The position numbers and the translations under genes were made by a program. A DNA stretch of 64,000 nucleotides from positions 392,443 to 456,442 of the forward strand of contig JAHUUI010000003.1 of the NCBI GenBank assembly GCA_019218315.1, written 5' to 3'. The DNA comes from Cardiobacteriaceae bacterium TAE3-ERU3. GTDB taxonomy: Bacteria > Pseudomonadota > Gammaproteobacteria > Cardiobacteriales > Cardiobacteriaceae. The notes under the pieces are model-generated. The model worked only from the letters and a program-made list of their open reading frames with translations. It did not search any database and was not told where the DNA came from. Of this stretch, positions 18,284-28,803 are shown in pieces. Within the stretch, counting starts at the first letter, position 1. The number at the start of each line of letters is the position of its first letter.

Positions 18284-19708
18284 ATGACACTCTCGAAAAA
18301 ATTAACCCATGCCATGCGTTATATGTTCCAGCGCAACATGGTCATATACTGGGTCGGTTCAGGTATTGCCGTTTTCCTCCTTCAGCATTTCATACTCAGC
18401 GAGGCGGCCCAAGTATTACTGCAACAATCATCGACTATTTCGGCTGCCAATGAGGCATTACTGGAGCAGCTCAACGCCGTGAGCGGCGAACTAAGCCTGT
18501 ACGTTATATTGTCTCTAATGGTTACCGTACTGATCGTCGCCAAATCCCTCGACAGTGCCAAGCGCATTAGCGAAGGTGATATGACGACTGACAGCCTGCA
18601 CCCGGTTGGGCGTATCGGCTGGGGTGGCATTGGCAAATTTATCGGTGGATCAATTGTGATCAGCCTGGTTCTCACCATGATCATCATTACTTTGATGATA
18701 TTTATCAGCATGCTCGCCACTATGCTCGGTGCAAGTGTTGCCATATTGCTGAACTCCTTGTTCATGCTGGTCGCCATTGTCGCGGTGTGTTACGCCATGT
18801 ATGCATCAACGCTCGTCTTTCTTGAGACGCTCAGTTACCGCGCAATGATTCGCCCAAAAAACTGGCTACAAAAAATCAAATTACTGGGCAAATGGGAGCT
18901 GGCAAAGATCATCTTGTTGCTATTCGTCATTGGTTTTGTTTTTGGCCTGATAGCAACATTGTTTGACGCACTCTTTGGCCAACTCTCCACAGTTGCCGTT
19001 ATCTTTACTTTGATTGGTGGGCAATTTTTGACCATGTTTGGTTTTGTCTGGCTTGGATATTTTGTCGAAAGCGACGTAGCAGAAAATACCGCTGCAAACG
19101 AACATGTTGCTCGCCTGCTCTATGATGCCGACACCCGCGACATGAGTAATAGTGAAAAAGAGCGCCTTGCTCATGACCTGCATCAGGCTGATAGCCACTG
19201 GGCACGGCGTGAATACGATCAGGCAATTGCCTTGCTTGAGCCATATACGCGCTCGGAAACCCACGCGCCGCGCTATTTCCCTGCTTACCAGCGACTTTAC
19301 AACTGGTACCCACAAAATGGCGAACAAGGAAAATTCTCAGCTTTGCAAGCACGCATTATTCATATTGCAGCCCAAGGTCACGAACGCTTTTATCAGCTCG
19401 TTGACGAGGCGCTATTCGAGCTCGCAAGTGAAAACAACGCGCAAATTGCCGCCAACGACATCTACCCTTTGGCCGCACAAGCACTCGCGCACAAGCAACC
19501 GGATACGGTATTGGCACTGGCCAAGGATTTCCGCAAGCGTCAAGATGATCATCCGGATGTGGTGAAAATTTACGGCTGTGTAATTCAGGCACTGATGCTC
19601 AAGGGCAATTATGATATTGCCAGAGAAGTGACGGCCACAATGATACAACAATATCCCGATCATCCTGATATTGAAATCATTCGCGAACTTTCATCCAAGC
19701 GAGATTAA
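18284..19708 (+). CDS. Membrane protein of unknown function with C-terminal helical repeat region
   Basis: 474 residues from the ATG at 18284, which has a strong SD (aaggag) eight to twelve bases upstream; the longer frame from 18194 runs through the hutC promoter area. The first half contains about five hydrophobic segments (near residues 20-38, 68-84, 120-165, 200-235 and 238-262). The second half is soluble and helical, with the spacing of TPR-like repeats (QADSHWARREYDQAIALLEP; MLKGNYDIAREVTATMIQQ). The family is not recognised. It diverges from hutC and is followed 15 bases later by a MATE transporter, so the two may be co-transcribed. Confidence 0.65.
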   Translation: MTLSKKLTHAMRYMFQRNMVIYWVGSGIAVFLLQHFILSEAAQVLLQQSSTISAANEALLEQLNAVSGELSLYVILSLMVTVLIVAKSLDSAKRISEGDMTTDSLHPVGRIGWGGIGKFIGGSIVISLVLTMIIITLMIFISMLATMLGASVAILLNSLFMLVAIVAVCYAMYASTLVFLETLSYRAMIRPKNWLQKIKLLGKWELAKIILLLFVIGFVFGLIATLFDALFGQLSTVAVIFTLIGGQFLTMFGFVWLGYFVESDVAENTAANEHVARLLYDADTRDMSNSEKERLAHDLHQADSHWARREYDQAIALLEPYTRSETHAPRYFPAYQRLYNWYPQNGEQGKFSALQARIIHIAAQGHERFYQLVDEALFELASENNAQIAANDIYPLAAQALAHKQPDTVLALAKDFRKRQDDHPDVVKIYGCVIQALMLKGNYDIAREVTATMIQQYPDHPDIEIIRELSSKRD

Positions 19709-19723
19709 TCCTGATATTTCATC

Positions 19724-21040
19724 ATGCATAGTACCCCTGTTACTTACCGCCGTATCGTCGCGATTGCCTTACTGGTCATCGCGGCAAATATTTTGCTGCC
19801 TCTACAAGGTTTGGTCGATACGGCGATCATGGGGCACTTTCCGGATCCAGCCTACCTCAGTGCATTAGGCTTATCTGCAGCGGCCTTCGCCCTACTCTAT
19901 GCAAGCCTCAATTTCCTGCAATACGCCACATCGGGCCTCAGTGCGCAAGCACTCGGCAATGGCGACCACGGCAAAATTCAGCGTATTCTGTGGCGTGCAC
20001 TGATCATTGCCGCCCTGCTTGCGGGCATCATTATTGCCGCACAAGCCCCCATCGTCCGCCTTGCACAGTGGTATTTCAATGCCAATCAACACACAGGAGA
20101 ACTGATCGCCGAGTATATGCACACCCGCATGTGGGGCGCAGCCTTTGAGCTCGGCATTTATTGCACCATTGGCTGGTTTGCAGGGCAATCAAAAACCGTA
20201 TACCTGCTCATTCAGCAAGCCATTCTTACCAGTGCCAATATTGTGCTGAGCCTGTTGCTGGTTTATGGCTTCGATCTCGGTATTAAAGGCGTTGCACTCG
20301 GTACCGTTTTTGCCAATACGCTGGCATTCAGTGCCGGTATTGTCATGGTCGTGCGCCATCAACGACAACATCAATATCACTTCCTTCGCCCCGACTGGGC
20401 GCGCATCTTCCGCTGGACGGAAATCCGCGCTGTACTTGGGCTTAACCGCGACCTGTTCATCCGCACGACCATGCTCGTTTTGTGCATGAGCTGGTTCCAG
20501 CGCATGGGCAATCAGCTTGGTGAAACGATACTCGCAGCCAACGTCATTTTGCTGTGGTTGCTCACCATTGCCTCTTATGCGCTCGACGGCATCGCCGTTG
20601 CTGCGGAAAGCCTCACCGGGCAAAGCATCGGCGCAAACGACCGCCAGCAACTGCGCAACGTCATTCGCCGCACCACAATTGCCAGCATCACTGCAGCCAG
20701 CCTACTGACGATTATTTACGCTTTGGCATTTCCACACTATTTACACCTGATGACCGATATTCGCGATGTTGCCAGAATTGCTGTTGAATACCGATGGTGG
20801 GCGATTTTGCTCCCTCTTGCCGGCGTCGGCGGTTACCTGACTGACGGCTACTACTTCGGCGCTACCGCAGCCGCCCCACTACGAAATGCCATGCTCATCA
20901 TTGCCATGATTACCTTGCCACTGACATGGCTACTGACCCACCAATTCGGCAACGACGGTCTGTGGCTCGCGATCTACGTTTTCTTGCTGCTGCGCCCGAT
21001 CATACTTGCCCCACGCCTCAAGCACCACCTTTACCCCTAG
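19724..21040 (+). CDS. MATE family efflux transporter (DinF branch)
   Basis: 438 residues with 12 membrane segments. The N-terminal stretch LPLQGLVDTAIMGHFPDPAYLSALGLSA and the later QTTATFVAA-like region (TSGLSAQALGNGD) are typical of the DinF subfamily of MATE exporters, which use Na+ or H+ to expel cationic compounds. The second repeat (DGIAVAAESLTGQSIGANDR) is also clear. It follows the unknown membrane gene by 15 bases. The start has no strong SD. Confidence 0.88.
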   Translation: MHSTPVTYRRIVAIALLVIAANILLPLQGLVDTAIMGHFPDPAYLSALGLSAAAFALLYASLNFLQYATSGLSAQALGNGDHGKIQRILWRALIIAALLAGIIIAAQAPIVRLAQWYFNANQHTGELIAEYMHTRMWGAAFELGIYCTIGWFAGQSKTVYLLIQQAILTSANIVLSLLLVYGFDLGIKGVALGTVFANTLAFSAGIVMVVRHQRQHQYHFLRPDWARIFRWTEIRAVLGLNRDLFIRTTMLVLCMSWFQRMGNQLGETILAANVILLWLLTIASYALDGIAVAAESLTGQSIGANDRQQLRNVIRRTTIASITAASLLTIIYALAFPHYLHLMTDIRDVARIAVEYRWWAILLPLAGVGGYLTDGYYFGATAAAPLRNAMLIIAMITLPLTWLLTHQFGNDGLWLAIYVFLLLRPIILAPRLKHHLYP

Positions 21041-21466
21041 CGCACCATGCTCAGGCTCAGCCTCTTAATTACTGTTACTACTAAAATATTTACCACTTCC
21101 ACACTCAGGAATTTATCAAATAATAGCTAAATAATCACTAATTACTCTTTGGCTTCTATCCCCCACATATCTCGTTCCCATGAGCAGCAAATACGCTATT
21201 TGCTTAAATATGGATTTCCTACTTTCATAAGCTGACTGCGCCTCTATAGAAACCAATTTTTCTATTATTGTTGTATAGCGCATGACTATCAGGCACCTTG
21301 TCATACACTCTATCTATACTTAAAAAATATGGGAAATTAGAGCCTAAGCCTGGGGATTTACATGGTCTCAAGATTATTTTCATTGATAAAAACTCAAAAA
21401 TTGCTGATTGTGATCATCAACTGTAAATTGCATAATGCAACCAATCAGATTAATTAAGGAGAGCTC
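21041..21466. other. Intergenic region upstream of the cardiolipin synthase gene
   Basis: This 426-base gap is A/T-rich. Only the promoter and leader of the downstream gene are recognisable; short ORFs inside look random. Confidence 0.5.
21408..21436 (+). promoter_or_regulatory. Promoter of the cardiolipin synthase gene
   Basis: -35 TTGTGA (21408-21413), 17-base spacer, -10 CATAAT (21431-21436), followed after about 30 bases by the start codon with a strong SD (taaggag). Confidence 0.5.
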
Positions 21467-22897
21467 ATGATCTGGATTGTTTTACATATCGCCTGTGTTG
21501 CAGCATTAACCCTTCGCCTGCTTTTACGCCGTGATATCGCTGCTGATGCACGTATGGCATGGTTTATGGTTTTAATTTTGGTCCCTATTGCTGGCTATAT
21601 TGCCTACTTTTTATTTGGCGAAGCACGAATGGACAAACGTGCACGCCAGCGCCATGCCACTATCTTTACCCGTTTACGCGAAGCTGCACCACAAGTATTT
21701 AGCAGCAAAAACGACAGTATCGACCAACTTATTACAAAACAATGGCGAAATGCCTTCCGCTACAGCAGGTCCATCAATCAATTTATCCCCCTTGATGGCA
21801 ATAATGGAGAATTGATGGCTGATGGCGCAACTGCTCGTGCACGTATGCTCGAAGACATGCGCAATGCAACAAAAGAAATTAACGTCCTGTACTACATTTG
21901 GCTCAACGATAAAACGGGTACTGATATTGCTGAAGCAATGATTGATGCAGCAAAACGCGGTGTTACGTGTCGAGCCATGGTAGATGGCTTAGGCTCTCGC
22001 GCCTTCATTCATTCGCCTCAATGGCAAGCAATGAAAGATGCCGGTGTGATCACCGAAATTGCGCTGCCATTCCATGACTTTTTCCGCACACTTCTACGCC
22101 GCCGTATCGACCTGCGCAATCACCGAAAAATCACCATTATTGATGATGAAATCGTCTATTGTGGCAGCCAAAATTGTGCTGATGAGGCCTTTGCTGTCAA
22201 AGCAAAATTCGCCCCATGGGTCGATATACTTTTGCGTTGTAGCGGGCCACTTGTCGCACAAAGCAAATTGCTGTTTGCCAGCGATTGGCTTCTCTATCAT
22301 GATGAGCCAATAGAGAATTTCGTCATACCGATCAAAGAGCAGAGCGATGGGTTCCCTGCTGCTGTCATGGGCTTCGGGCCAACCGAACGCCAACGAGCCA
22401 CACCACAGCTGTTAATGACCCTGATTGACAGTGCAAAACACACCCTCACCATTTCTACACCTTATTTTGTTCCTGATGCACTATTACTAAATGCACTTTG
22501 CTCAGCAGCTTTACGCGGTGTCAACGTCACCCTGATCTTTCCTGAGCGCAACGACTCCTGGATTGTTGCAGCAGTCAGCCGCAGTCATTATTACAACCTA
22601 CTGAGTAGTGGCATTACCATTCACGAATATCAGGGAGGACTACTGCACGCAAAAACCCTAACCATTGACGATCAAGTCACCCTCATCGGCTCTACTAACC
22701 TCGACTTGCGCAGCTTTGACTTGAATTATGAGAACAATATTCTGCTACAAGATGAAACAGTGACCCATGATGTACTGGAACGTCAGCAATATTACATTTC
22801 AAAATCACAGCCTGTCACTTTCACAGAAGTACAGCAGTGGTCATACTTCAAGCGCATGTGGCACAACGCCATGGGCGCAATCGGGCCACTACTTTAA
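21467..22897 (+). CDS. cls: Cardiolipin synthase
   Basis: 476 residues. Two N-terminal membrane segments (about 1-20 and 28-48) precede a phospholipase D domain with two HKD motifs: HRKITIID at about 219 and HAKTLTID at about 394, each followed by the expected GSxN pattern (GSQN, GSTN). This is the ClsA layout; it condenses two phosphatidylglycerols to cardiolipin and glycerol at the inner membrane. Monocistronic, with its own promoter and a bidirectional terminator. A ClsB/C paralogue would lack the two N-terminal helices. Confidence 0.93.
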   Translation: MIWIVLHIACVAALTLRLLLRRDIAADARMAWFMVLILVPIAGYIAYFLFGEARMDKRARQRHATIFTRLREAAPQVFSSKNDSIDQLITKQWRNAFRYSRSINQFIPLDGNNGELMADGATARARMLEDMRNATKEINVLYYIWLNDKTGTDIAEAMIDAAKRGVTCRAMVDGLGSRAFIHSPQWQAMKDAGVITEIALPFHDFFRTLLRRRIDLRNHRKITIIDDEIVYCGSQNCADEAFAVKAKFAPWVDILLRCSGPLVAQSKLLFASDWLLYHDEPIENFVIPIKEQSDGFPAAVMGFGPTERQRATPQLLMTLIDSAKHTLTISTPYFVPDALLLNALCSAALRGVNVTLIFPERNDSWIVAAVSRSHYYNLLSSGITIHEYQGGLLHAKTLTIDDQVTLIGSTNLDLRSFDLNYENNILLQDETVTHDVLERQQYYISKSQPVTFTEVQQWSYFKRMWHNAMGAIGPLL

Positions 22898-22901
22898 GGA
22901 T

Positions 22902-22938
22902 AAAAAAATGCCCTTGTGCACACAGCACAAGGGCTTTC
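22902..22938 (+). terminator. Bidirectional terminator between cls and nqrM
   Basis: The hairpin gcccttgtgc / gcacaagggc has an A run on its left and a T stretch on its right. Read on the minus strand it ends in seven T residues, so it closes the nqr operon as well. Confidence 0.85.
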
Positions 22939-22964
22939 CATACTATTTCCCAGGTCAATAACAA

Positions 22965-23192
22965 TCAAGGGCGATAAACTTCTGGGGATTGCCCTTCATC
23001 AGCTGCTTCAACCTTTAAAGGTGCATTTTCCTGCTCACAAACTTCTGTACAGCCACAAGCGCGCTCAACGCCAACGTTGTTCAAGCCGCCACAACTACCT
23101 TTAATTGGCGCACGACCAAAGATAACCCCAACAGCCATAATGACTACAGTCAACATCATGACTGAAAAAACCACAATAAATACTGTAAACAT
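22965..23192 (-). CDS. nqrM: Na+-NQR maturation protein NqrM
   Basis: 75 residues: one N-terminal membrane helix (about 3-25) followed by a soluble part with five cysteines, including GSCGG and ACGCTEVC. This matches the DUF539 family NqrM, required to deliver iron to the NqrD/NqrE cluster. It is the last gene of the nqr cluster, three bases after apbE. Confidence 0.9.
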   Translation of the reverse strand: MFTVFIVVFSVMMLTVVIMAVGVIFGRAPIKGSCGGLNNVGVERACGCTEVCEQENAPLKVEAADEGQSPEVYRP

Positions 23193-23195
23193 TGC

Positions 23196-24278
23196 CTATC
23201 CTCCGAATCGTTCTCGCCACGCGGTACTTTGCACGACTTCAAAGCCCTCGCCAGCCTCTTTAGCTGCATAGATAAACAATACTGCAAGATGCTCTTTTTC
23301 TGCGAAAGCTTCAGCACCATCTGCACCAATTGCCATCATCGCCGTGGCATAACCATCAGCATACATGCAATCATCGGCAATAACGGTTACCGAGAGTAAA
23401 CGCGACTGACTACTATGCCCAGTGCGGGGATCAATGGTATGTACCGCATGAGTGCCCTCGTAGTCGACAAAATTGCGATAATTGCCAGATGTGGCCAATG
23501 CAGTTTGCCCACCTTGGCCGTCATTAAGCTCAATGACCTGCTGCACATGACGCCCATCGACAGGCTGCTCAATTGCCACGCGCCACGGATCACCTTTTTT
23601 ATTCCCTCGCGCTAACAGCTCACCACCAATATCAACAAGATAATTTTGGTAATTCAAATCAGCAAGTCGTTGCCCTACTGCATCAACGCCATAACCTTTG
23701 GCGATTGATGACAAATCAATCTTCATATCCGGGTTTGCTTTAGCAATCGTGCCAGCCTGCTCATCAATCAATAGCTGCTGATAGCCTACTTTGGCCAATG
23801 CCTCGTCAATTTGCGCTTGTGTTGGCGCGACCGCTACCTTATCAGGGCCAAAGCCCCATAAATTAACCAACGGTCCAACCGTAATATCGTAGCTACCGTC
23901 ACTCGCTTCGCTGATTTCACGAGCAGCGAGCACGTTTGCCATAAATCCCGCGCTAATCTTCTGTGCTGCACTGTCATTGCGCTGGTTAAATGTACTGATT
24001 GCAGAATCAGGAATGTAAGTGGACATATCCTGATTCACCTCTAGCAATACATCTTCAATCTGGCGCTGAACTTCTTCTCCGTCTGCAACCGGATCGGCAA
24101 TGCTAACCTGCCAATAAGTGCCCATCGTTTCGCCATGGAGCTTGGTAACAACAGCATCATCTTGATGTTGTGCAATTTGAGAGCCTTTTTTTTGCGCATT
24201 CTGATCATCACAAGCCGCACAAAATAATGCCACTGCACAAAGCAGTGGCATAAAGGCTGTTTGTTTTAGAGCAAACAT
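23196..24278 (-). CDS. apbE: FAD:protein FMN transferase ApbE
   Basis: 360 residues with a lipoprotein-like N-terminus (hydrophobic stretch ending FCAACDD; Cys23 would be lipidated, though the -3 residue is unusual). The ApbE fold is shown by GETMGTYWQVS, DGSYDITVGPLVNLWGFG, IDLSSIAKGYGVDAV and ADGYATAMMAIG. It attaches FMN through a threonine phosphoester to NqrB and NqrC in the periplasm. It directly abuts nqrF (stop at 24279), so it is part of the operon. Confidence 0.95.
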   Translation of the reverse strand: MFALKQTAFMPLLCAVALFCAACDDQNAQKKGSQIAQHQDDAVVTKLHGETMGTYWQVSIADPVADGEEVQRQIEDVLLEVNQDMSTYIPDSAISTFNQRNDSAAQKISAGFMANVLAAREISEASDGSYDITVGPLVNLWGFGPDKVAVAPTQAQIDEALAKVGYQQLLIDEQAGTIAKANPDMKIDLSSIAKGYGVDAVGQRLADLNYQNYLVDIGGELLARGNKKGDPWRVAIEQPVDGRHVQQVIELNDGQGGQTALATSGNYRNFVDYEGTHAVHTIDPRTGHSSQSRLLSVTVIADDCMYADGYATAMMAIGADGAEAFAEKEHLAVLFIYAAKEAGEGFEVVQSTAWRERFGG

Positions 24279-25496
24279 TTAGCCTCCAAAATCATCCAGA
24301 AGGATATTTTCATCTTCAACACCAAGATTATGCAACATCTCGATAACAGACTTGTTCATAATTGGCGGACCACACATATAGTATTCGCAGTCTTCCGGTG
24401 CAGGATGGTTTTTCAAGTGGTTCTCATACACAACGTTGTGAATGAAGCCCGTGTAACCATCCCAGTTATCTTCCGGCAATGGGTCAGAAAGTGCGACGTG
24501 CCACTCAAAGTTATCGTGTTCTTCAGCAAGCTTGTCGAAATCTTCAACATAGAACATTTCGCGCTTCGAGCGAGCACCATACCAGAATGTGATCTTGCGC
24601 TTGCTATTGAGTCGCTTCAACTGATCGAAAATATGCGAGCGCATTGGCGCCATACCGGCACCGCCTCCGATGAAGACCATTTCTGCATCAGTATCTTTGG
24701 CAAAGAACTCACCAAACGGACCTGAAATAGTTACCTTGTCACCTGGCTTGAGGTTAAAGATGAAGGAAGACATCTTACCCGCAGGAACATTAGGGTTGCC
24801 TGGCGGTGGTGATGCGATACGGACGTTAAGCATGATAATCCCCTTCTCGTCCGGATAGTTCGCCATAGAATAAGCACGTACAACATCTTCGTTGTTGACA
24901 GCATTAATCTTGAACAGGCCAAATTTCTCCCAGTCCTCACGGTACTCATCTGCAACATCGTAATCGCTGTAGTTGATGTCATACGGGCCACACTCGATCT
25001 GAATGTAACCACCAGCGCGGAAAGGTACAGATTCACCATCAGGAATTTTAAGCTTCAGTTCCTTGATAAAGGTCGCTACGTTGTCATTGGAAATGACTTC
25101 ACATTCCCATTTTTTAACCCCGAATACTGCTTCATCAACTTCAACTTTCATGTCGCCCTTGACGGCCACCTGACAAGACAGACGCTCACCTTCTCGCGCT
25201 TCACGCTTGGAAATATGGTTGAGCTCAGTTGGCAGGATTTCACCGCCGCCTTCATGTACTTTAACCGTACACTGGCCGCAGCTACCGCCACCACCACAGG
25301 CAGAGGAAACATAAAGGCCACCTTCGGCCAACGCACCAAGAAGCTTACCGCCAGCCGGCACCTTAATTTCTTTTTCGTCATTGACGGTGATAGTGACATC
25401 ACCTTCAGGTACAAGCCATTTTCGTGCTGCAAGGATAATCGCTGCAAGAATTAAAATCAGTAGAGTAAAGACGACTACGCCATAGAGTATTTCCAC
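24279..25496 (-). CDS. nqrF: Na+-NQR subunit F (NADH dehydrogenase, 2Fe-2S and FAD)
   Basis: 405 residues. One membrane helix (about 4-24), a ferredoxin domain with Cys67, Cys73, Cys76 and Cys108 ([16 protein letters not shown]), then a ferredoxin reductase module with FAD motif [15 protein letters not shown] site [15 protein letters not shown] and the C-terminal YYMCGPPIM and DDFGG. It is the entry point for NADH electrons into the sodium pump. It follows nqrE by 12 bases. Confidence 0.97.
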   Translation of the reverse strand: MEILYGVVVFTLLILILAAIILAARKWLVPEGDVTITVNDEKEIKVPAGGKLLGALAEGGLYVSSACGGGGSCGQCTVKVHEGGGEILPTELNHISKREAREGERLSCQVAVKGDMKVEVDEAVFGVKKWECEVISNDNVATFIKELKLKIPDGESVPFRAGGYIQIECGPYDINYSDYDVADEYREDWEKFGLFKINAVNNEDVVRAYSMANYPDEKGIIMLNVRIASPPPGNPNVPAGKMSSFIFNLKPGDKVTISGPFGEFFAKDTDAEMVFIGGGAGMAPMRSHIFDQLKRLNSKRKITFWYGARSKREMFYVEDFDKLAEEHDNFEWHVALSDPLPEDNWDGYTGFIHNVVYENHLKNHPAPEDCEYYMCGPPIMNKSVIEMLHNLGVEDENILLDDFGG

Positions 25497-25508
25497 AGTT
25501 GTCTCCCC

Positions 25509-26120
25509 TTAAAGTTGTACACCGGAGAACGACATAAAGCCGATCGCCATCAGGCCAGCTGAAATAAATGTGATGCCCAATCCCTCAAGACCTTTAGGGA
25601 TATCGGCATAGCGCATTTTTTCACGAACACCTGCAAGTAAAATAATCGCCAATGCCCAGCCGGCGCCGCTACCTACGCCGTAGACGACAGATTCAGGGAA
25701 ATTGTAGTTACGCTCAACCATGAACAGTGATCCACCGAGGATTGCACAGTTAACCGTAATCAATGGCAAAAACACACCCAAAGCTGCGTAAAGTGCAGGA
25801 ACGTATTTATCCAAAAACATTTCAAGAATCTGCACCAACGCGGCGATTACACCAATATAGGCAATCAATCCCAAAAAGCTGAGGTTGACGTCAATGTTCA
25901 GCCACTGCCACAAAATAGCGTTGTCTTTAAGCAAAAACTGATAAAGCAAGTTATTGGCTGGAACTGTGATTGCCTGTACGACAACGACAGCTACACCCAA
26001 ACCAATTGCCGTCGGGATTTTCTTGGATACAGCGAGGAATGTACACATGCCCAAAAAGAAGGACAGTGCCATATTCTCGATAAATATCGATTTAACAAAT
26101 AAGCTAATGTAATGTTCCAT
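25509..26120 (-). CDS. nqrE: Na+-NQR subunit E
   Basis: 203 residues, six membrane helices. The [33 protein letters not shown] start and [12 protein letters not shown] segment are diagnostic. The two cysteines (about 26 and 120) in these half-repeats, with those of NqrD, bind the intramembrane iron-sulfur centre. Inverted-topology partner of NqrD. Confidence 0.97.
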   Translation of the reverse strand: MEHYISLFVKSIFIENMALSFFLGMCTFLAVSKKIPTAIGLGVAVVVVQAITVPANNLLYQFLLKDNAILWQWLNIDVNLSFLGLIAYIGVIAALVQILEMFLDKYVPALYAALGVFLPLITVNCAILGGSLFMVERNYNFPESVVYGVGSGAGWALAIILLAGVREKMRYADIPKGLEGLGITFISAGLMAIGFMSFSGVQL

Positions 26121-26129
26121 GTCGCCCCC

Positions 26130-26819
26130 TTATTGATGCGCCGGGTGACCGCCAACAAGTGGCTTGGTCGCTTTAGCTGGCTGATAATCACGCTCTTCTT
26201 CCTGCTCAGGCTTCCATGTACGCAATGCCCAAATCAACAGACCAATGAGGAAGAACGCACTAGGTGGCAACAACATGAGGCCATTTGGATAATACCAACC
26301 ACCGTCTTGCACTGTAGGCAAAACAGTCAGCCCAAACCAAGTGCCGCTACCGGTGATTTCACGAATCGTACCGACAACCAGCAAAAGTACGCTGTAGCCA
26401 AGTCCGTTACCAATACCATCCAAGAAGCTTGGCAATGGAGGATTAGACATCGCATAAGCTTCCAAACGACCCATAACAATACAGTTGGTGATAATGAGAC
26501 CAACGAATACTGAAAGCTGCTTGGATAATTCAAATGCAAATGCCTTAAGCATTTGGTCAACCAAAATAACCAGCGATGCGACGACTGTCATCTGCACGAT
26601 AATACGGATATTGTTCGGGATCTGCTTGCGAATCATACTGACAAACAAATTCGAAAATGCCGTTACCGTAGTCAATGCCAAAGACATCAAAAAGGCTGTC
26701 TTCATATTACCCGTGACTGCCAATGCCGAACAAATACCCAGCACTTGCAGCCCAATTGGGTTCTTATCGAATATCGGGGTCAGCAATATCCGACGATAGT
26801 TATACTCTTTGCTACTCAT
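26130..26819 (-). CDS. nqrD: Na+-NQR subunit D
   Basis: 229 residues, six membrane helices, with the conserved [10 protein letters not shown] and [15 protein letters not shown] segments carrying the iron-centre cysteines. The C-terminal tail after WALRTW is charged and somewhat longer than the usual 210-residue protein. Located between nqrC and nqrE in the standard order. Confidence 0.96.
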   Translation of the reverse strand: MSSKEYNYRRILLTPIFDKNPIGLQVLGICSALAVTGNMKTAFLMSLALTTVTAFSNLFVSMIRKQIPNNIRIIVQMTVVASLVILVDQMLKAFAFELSKQLSVFVGLIITNCIVMGRLEAYAMSNPPLPSFLDGIGNGLGYSVLLLVVGTIREITGSGTWFGLTVLPTVQDGGWYYPNGLMLLPPSAFFLIGLLIWALRTWKPEQEEERDYQPAKATKPLVGGHPAHQ

Positions 26820-26843
26820 AGTTATTCCTCACGATGATATCGT

Positions 26844-27665
26844 TTAAGAGCGATTCCCAGCTTCTTTGACCGTCTCTGCAGTGATTTCACCTTCTTGGAT
26901 ACGGTGCAAGAAAGGCTCATAGCCTTGCTCACCCAACCAGAAGTTCATCAAGTTCTGTACGCCACGGCTGGTCAGGGTTGCTCCTGAAATAGCATCAACC
27001 TGCCAATCTTTATCTGGGCTGGCATTCTTGACTACTTCAACTCTTGGCTTACCTTGATCGTCATAAGGGCTAACGCCATCCCACTCTGCCTGCCAAGCAG
27101 GCTCAGTAATGCGAGCGCCCAGTCCTGGTGTTTCACCTTGTTGGTAGAAAGTCAGGCCTTTAATCGTTGCATGATCGCCCTCATCTTCATAGCTCAATGC
27201 AGTAAATCCATACATGGTTGACCACAGACCATAACCTTGCACCGGCAAAATCACACGAGCAATTTTGTCATCTTCGATTAGCAGGTAAGCCGAACCATCT
27301 TCTGCAATGCGCTTGATGTTGGCCGGGTCATTCGTTAACGCTTTGCCTTCATCTTTAGATTCTGCAGCCTGATACATATCGTAAGTTGCAGGGTCTTTAT
27401 CTGAAACCAACTCACCAGATTTAAGATTAACTACGACTGGAGTGATTTTTTCAAAGCGCTCCTCGATTTCTTTAGCAGTCATTTTTTTGCCCGCTTCCGC
27501 GAGCCCCGCTGCGATCAAGATATTGATGCGCTTTTCGTTCAGTGCATTCTTTTCCTGAATGCTACGCAAAGACACTGCTGCTGCAGAAACGACCAGCGAA
27601 CATACCAGGCAGATAATTGCGGCGAAACGAAATACCGCAAAGTTTGAATTAGCTTGTTTTGACAT
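26844..27665 (-). CDS. nqrC: Na+-NQR subunit C (covalent FMN)
   Basis: 273 residues: one N-terminal helix (about 12-33) and a periplasmic FMN-binding domain. The flavinylation motif SGAT is at 227-230, so Thr230 should carry FMN added by Apb[13 protein letters not shown] and [10 protein letters not shown] are also typical. The start overlaps the end of nqrB by 17 bases. Confidence 0.97.
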   Translation of the reverse strand: MSKQANSNFAVFRFAAIICLVCSLVVSAAAVSLRSIQEKNALNEKRINILIAAGLAEAGKKMTAKEIEERFEKITPVVVNLKSGELVSDKDPATYDMYQAAESKDEGKALTNDPANIKRIAEDGSAYLLIEDDKIARVILPVQGYGLWSTMYGFTALSYEDEGDHATIKGLTFYQQGETPGLGARITEPAWQAEWDGVSPYDDQGKPRVEVVKNASPDKDWQVDAISGATLTSRGVQNLMNFWLGEQGYEPFLHRIQEGEITAETVKEAGNRS

Positions 27666-28800
27666 GGGTTCTCACCTTGCGACGTTTGATGTTCGCATTC
27701 ATCACAAAATAGTCAATGATCGGAGCAAAAATGTTCGCAAACAAAATTGCCAACATAATGCCTTCAGGGAATGCCGGGTTAACCACGCGGATCAATACCG
27801 TCATCGCACCAATCAAGAAACCAAAGATATAGCGTCCTTTGTTGGTCACCGATGCAGAAACTGGATCAGTCGCCATAAATACTGCACCGAAGGCAAAGCC
27901 CCCAAGGACGAAGTGCCACCAGAATGGCATTTCAAACATCAGGTTGGTATCGCTGCCAATAGCATTAAACAATAATGCCGTTGCTGCGCCACCTGCGAAG
28001 ACACTTACGATGATCCGCCAAGATGCAACGCCAGTCGCTACGATAATGAATGCGCCCAACAAAATTGCCAATGTAGAAGTCTCACCAATTGAGCCTGGGA
28101 TATTGCCAATGAATGCATCCCACCAGCTCCACTGCTCAGTAACTCCTTTCATACCGTCACTTGCAGCCTTGGAGAGTGCTGTCGCACCTGAATAGCCATC
28201 GACGGCTACCCAAACTTGGTCACCTGAGATTTGTGCAGGATATGCGAAATACAAGAATGCACGCCCAGTCAGTGCTGGGTTGACGAAGTTACGGCCAGTA
28301 CCACCAAAAATTTCTTTACCAATAATGACGCCGAAAGAGATACCCAAGGCAACCTGCCATAGCGGTATAGAGGCTGGCAAAATCAACGAAAATAGAATAG
28401 AGGTAACAAAGAAGCCCTCACTGATTTCATGTTTTCGGATCAGCGCAAACAACACTTCCCAAAATCCCCCGACAGCAAACGCCACGAGGTAGATAGGTAA
28501 TTGCAGTTTTGCTCCATACCAAAAGGTATTCCAAATACTCCACTCGACATTCAGCGCTTGCTGCGCCTGTAAGCCGACAAAATACCAACCAAAAATCATC
28601 GCTGGGATAGCTGCAGCCCAGACGATAATCATCACTCTCTTGAAGTCAATCGGATCACGGACATGCGAAGGACGCGCTGTCTTGTAATCAGGACTATAGA
28701 AAATGGTTGCTGCTGCCTCATACAGCGGATAGAAATATTCTAGCTTGCCGCCCTTCTCAAAGGTCGGAGCCATTTTTTCCAATATTTTATATAATGACAT
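27649..28800 (-). CDS. nqrB: Na+-NQR subunit B (covalent FMN, riboflavin)
   Basis: 383 residues with about ten membrane helices. DGYSGATAL contains the FMN-accepting Thr207. The N-terminal [22 protein letters not shown] and the [23 protein letters not shown] segment are strongly conserved. NqrB is the likely Na+ channel subunit and also the site of the quinone-reactive inhibitors in Vibrio. It lies three bases after nqrA. Confidence 0.97.
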   Translation of the reverse strand: MSLYKILEKMAPTFEKGGKLEYFYPLYEAAATIFYSPDYKTARPSHVRDPIDFKRVMIIVWAAAIPAMIFGWYFVGLQAQQALNVEWSIWNTFWYGAKLQLPIYLVAFAVGGFWEVLFALIRKHEISEGFFVTSILFSLILPASIPLWQVALGISFGVIIGKEIFGGTGRNFVNPALTGRAFLYFAYPAQISGDQVWVAVDGYSGATALSKAASDGMKGVTEQWSWWDAFIGNIPGSIGETSTLAILLGAFIIVATGVASWRIIVSVFAGGAATALLFNAIGSDTNLMFEMPFWWHFVLGGFAFGAVFMATDPVSASVTNKGRYIFGFLIGAMTVLIRVVNPAFPEGIMLAILFANIFAPIIDYFVMNANIKRRKVRTHVKTS

Positions 28801-28803
28801 TTG

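Noticed and set aside
21116-21304. 62-residue minus-strand frame upstream of cls
   Set aside because: No SD, no recognisable pattern and A/T-rich random-looking composition.
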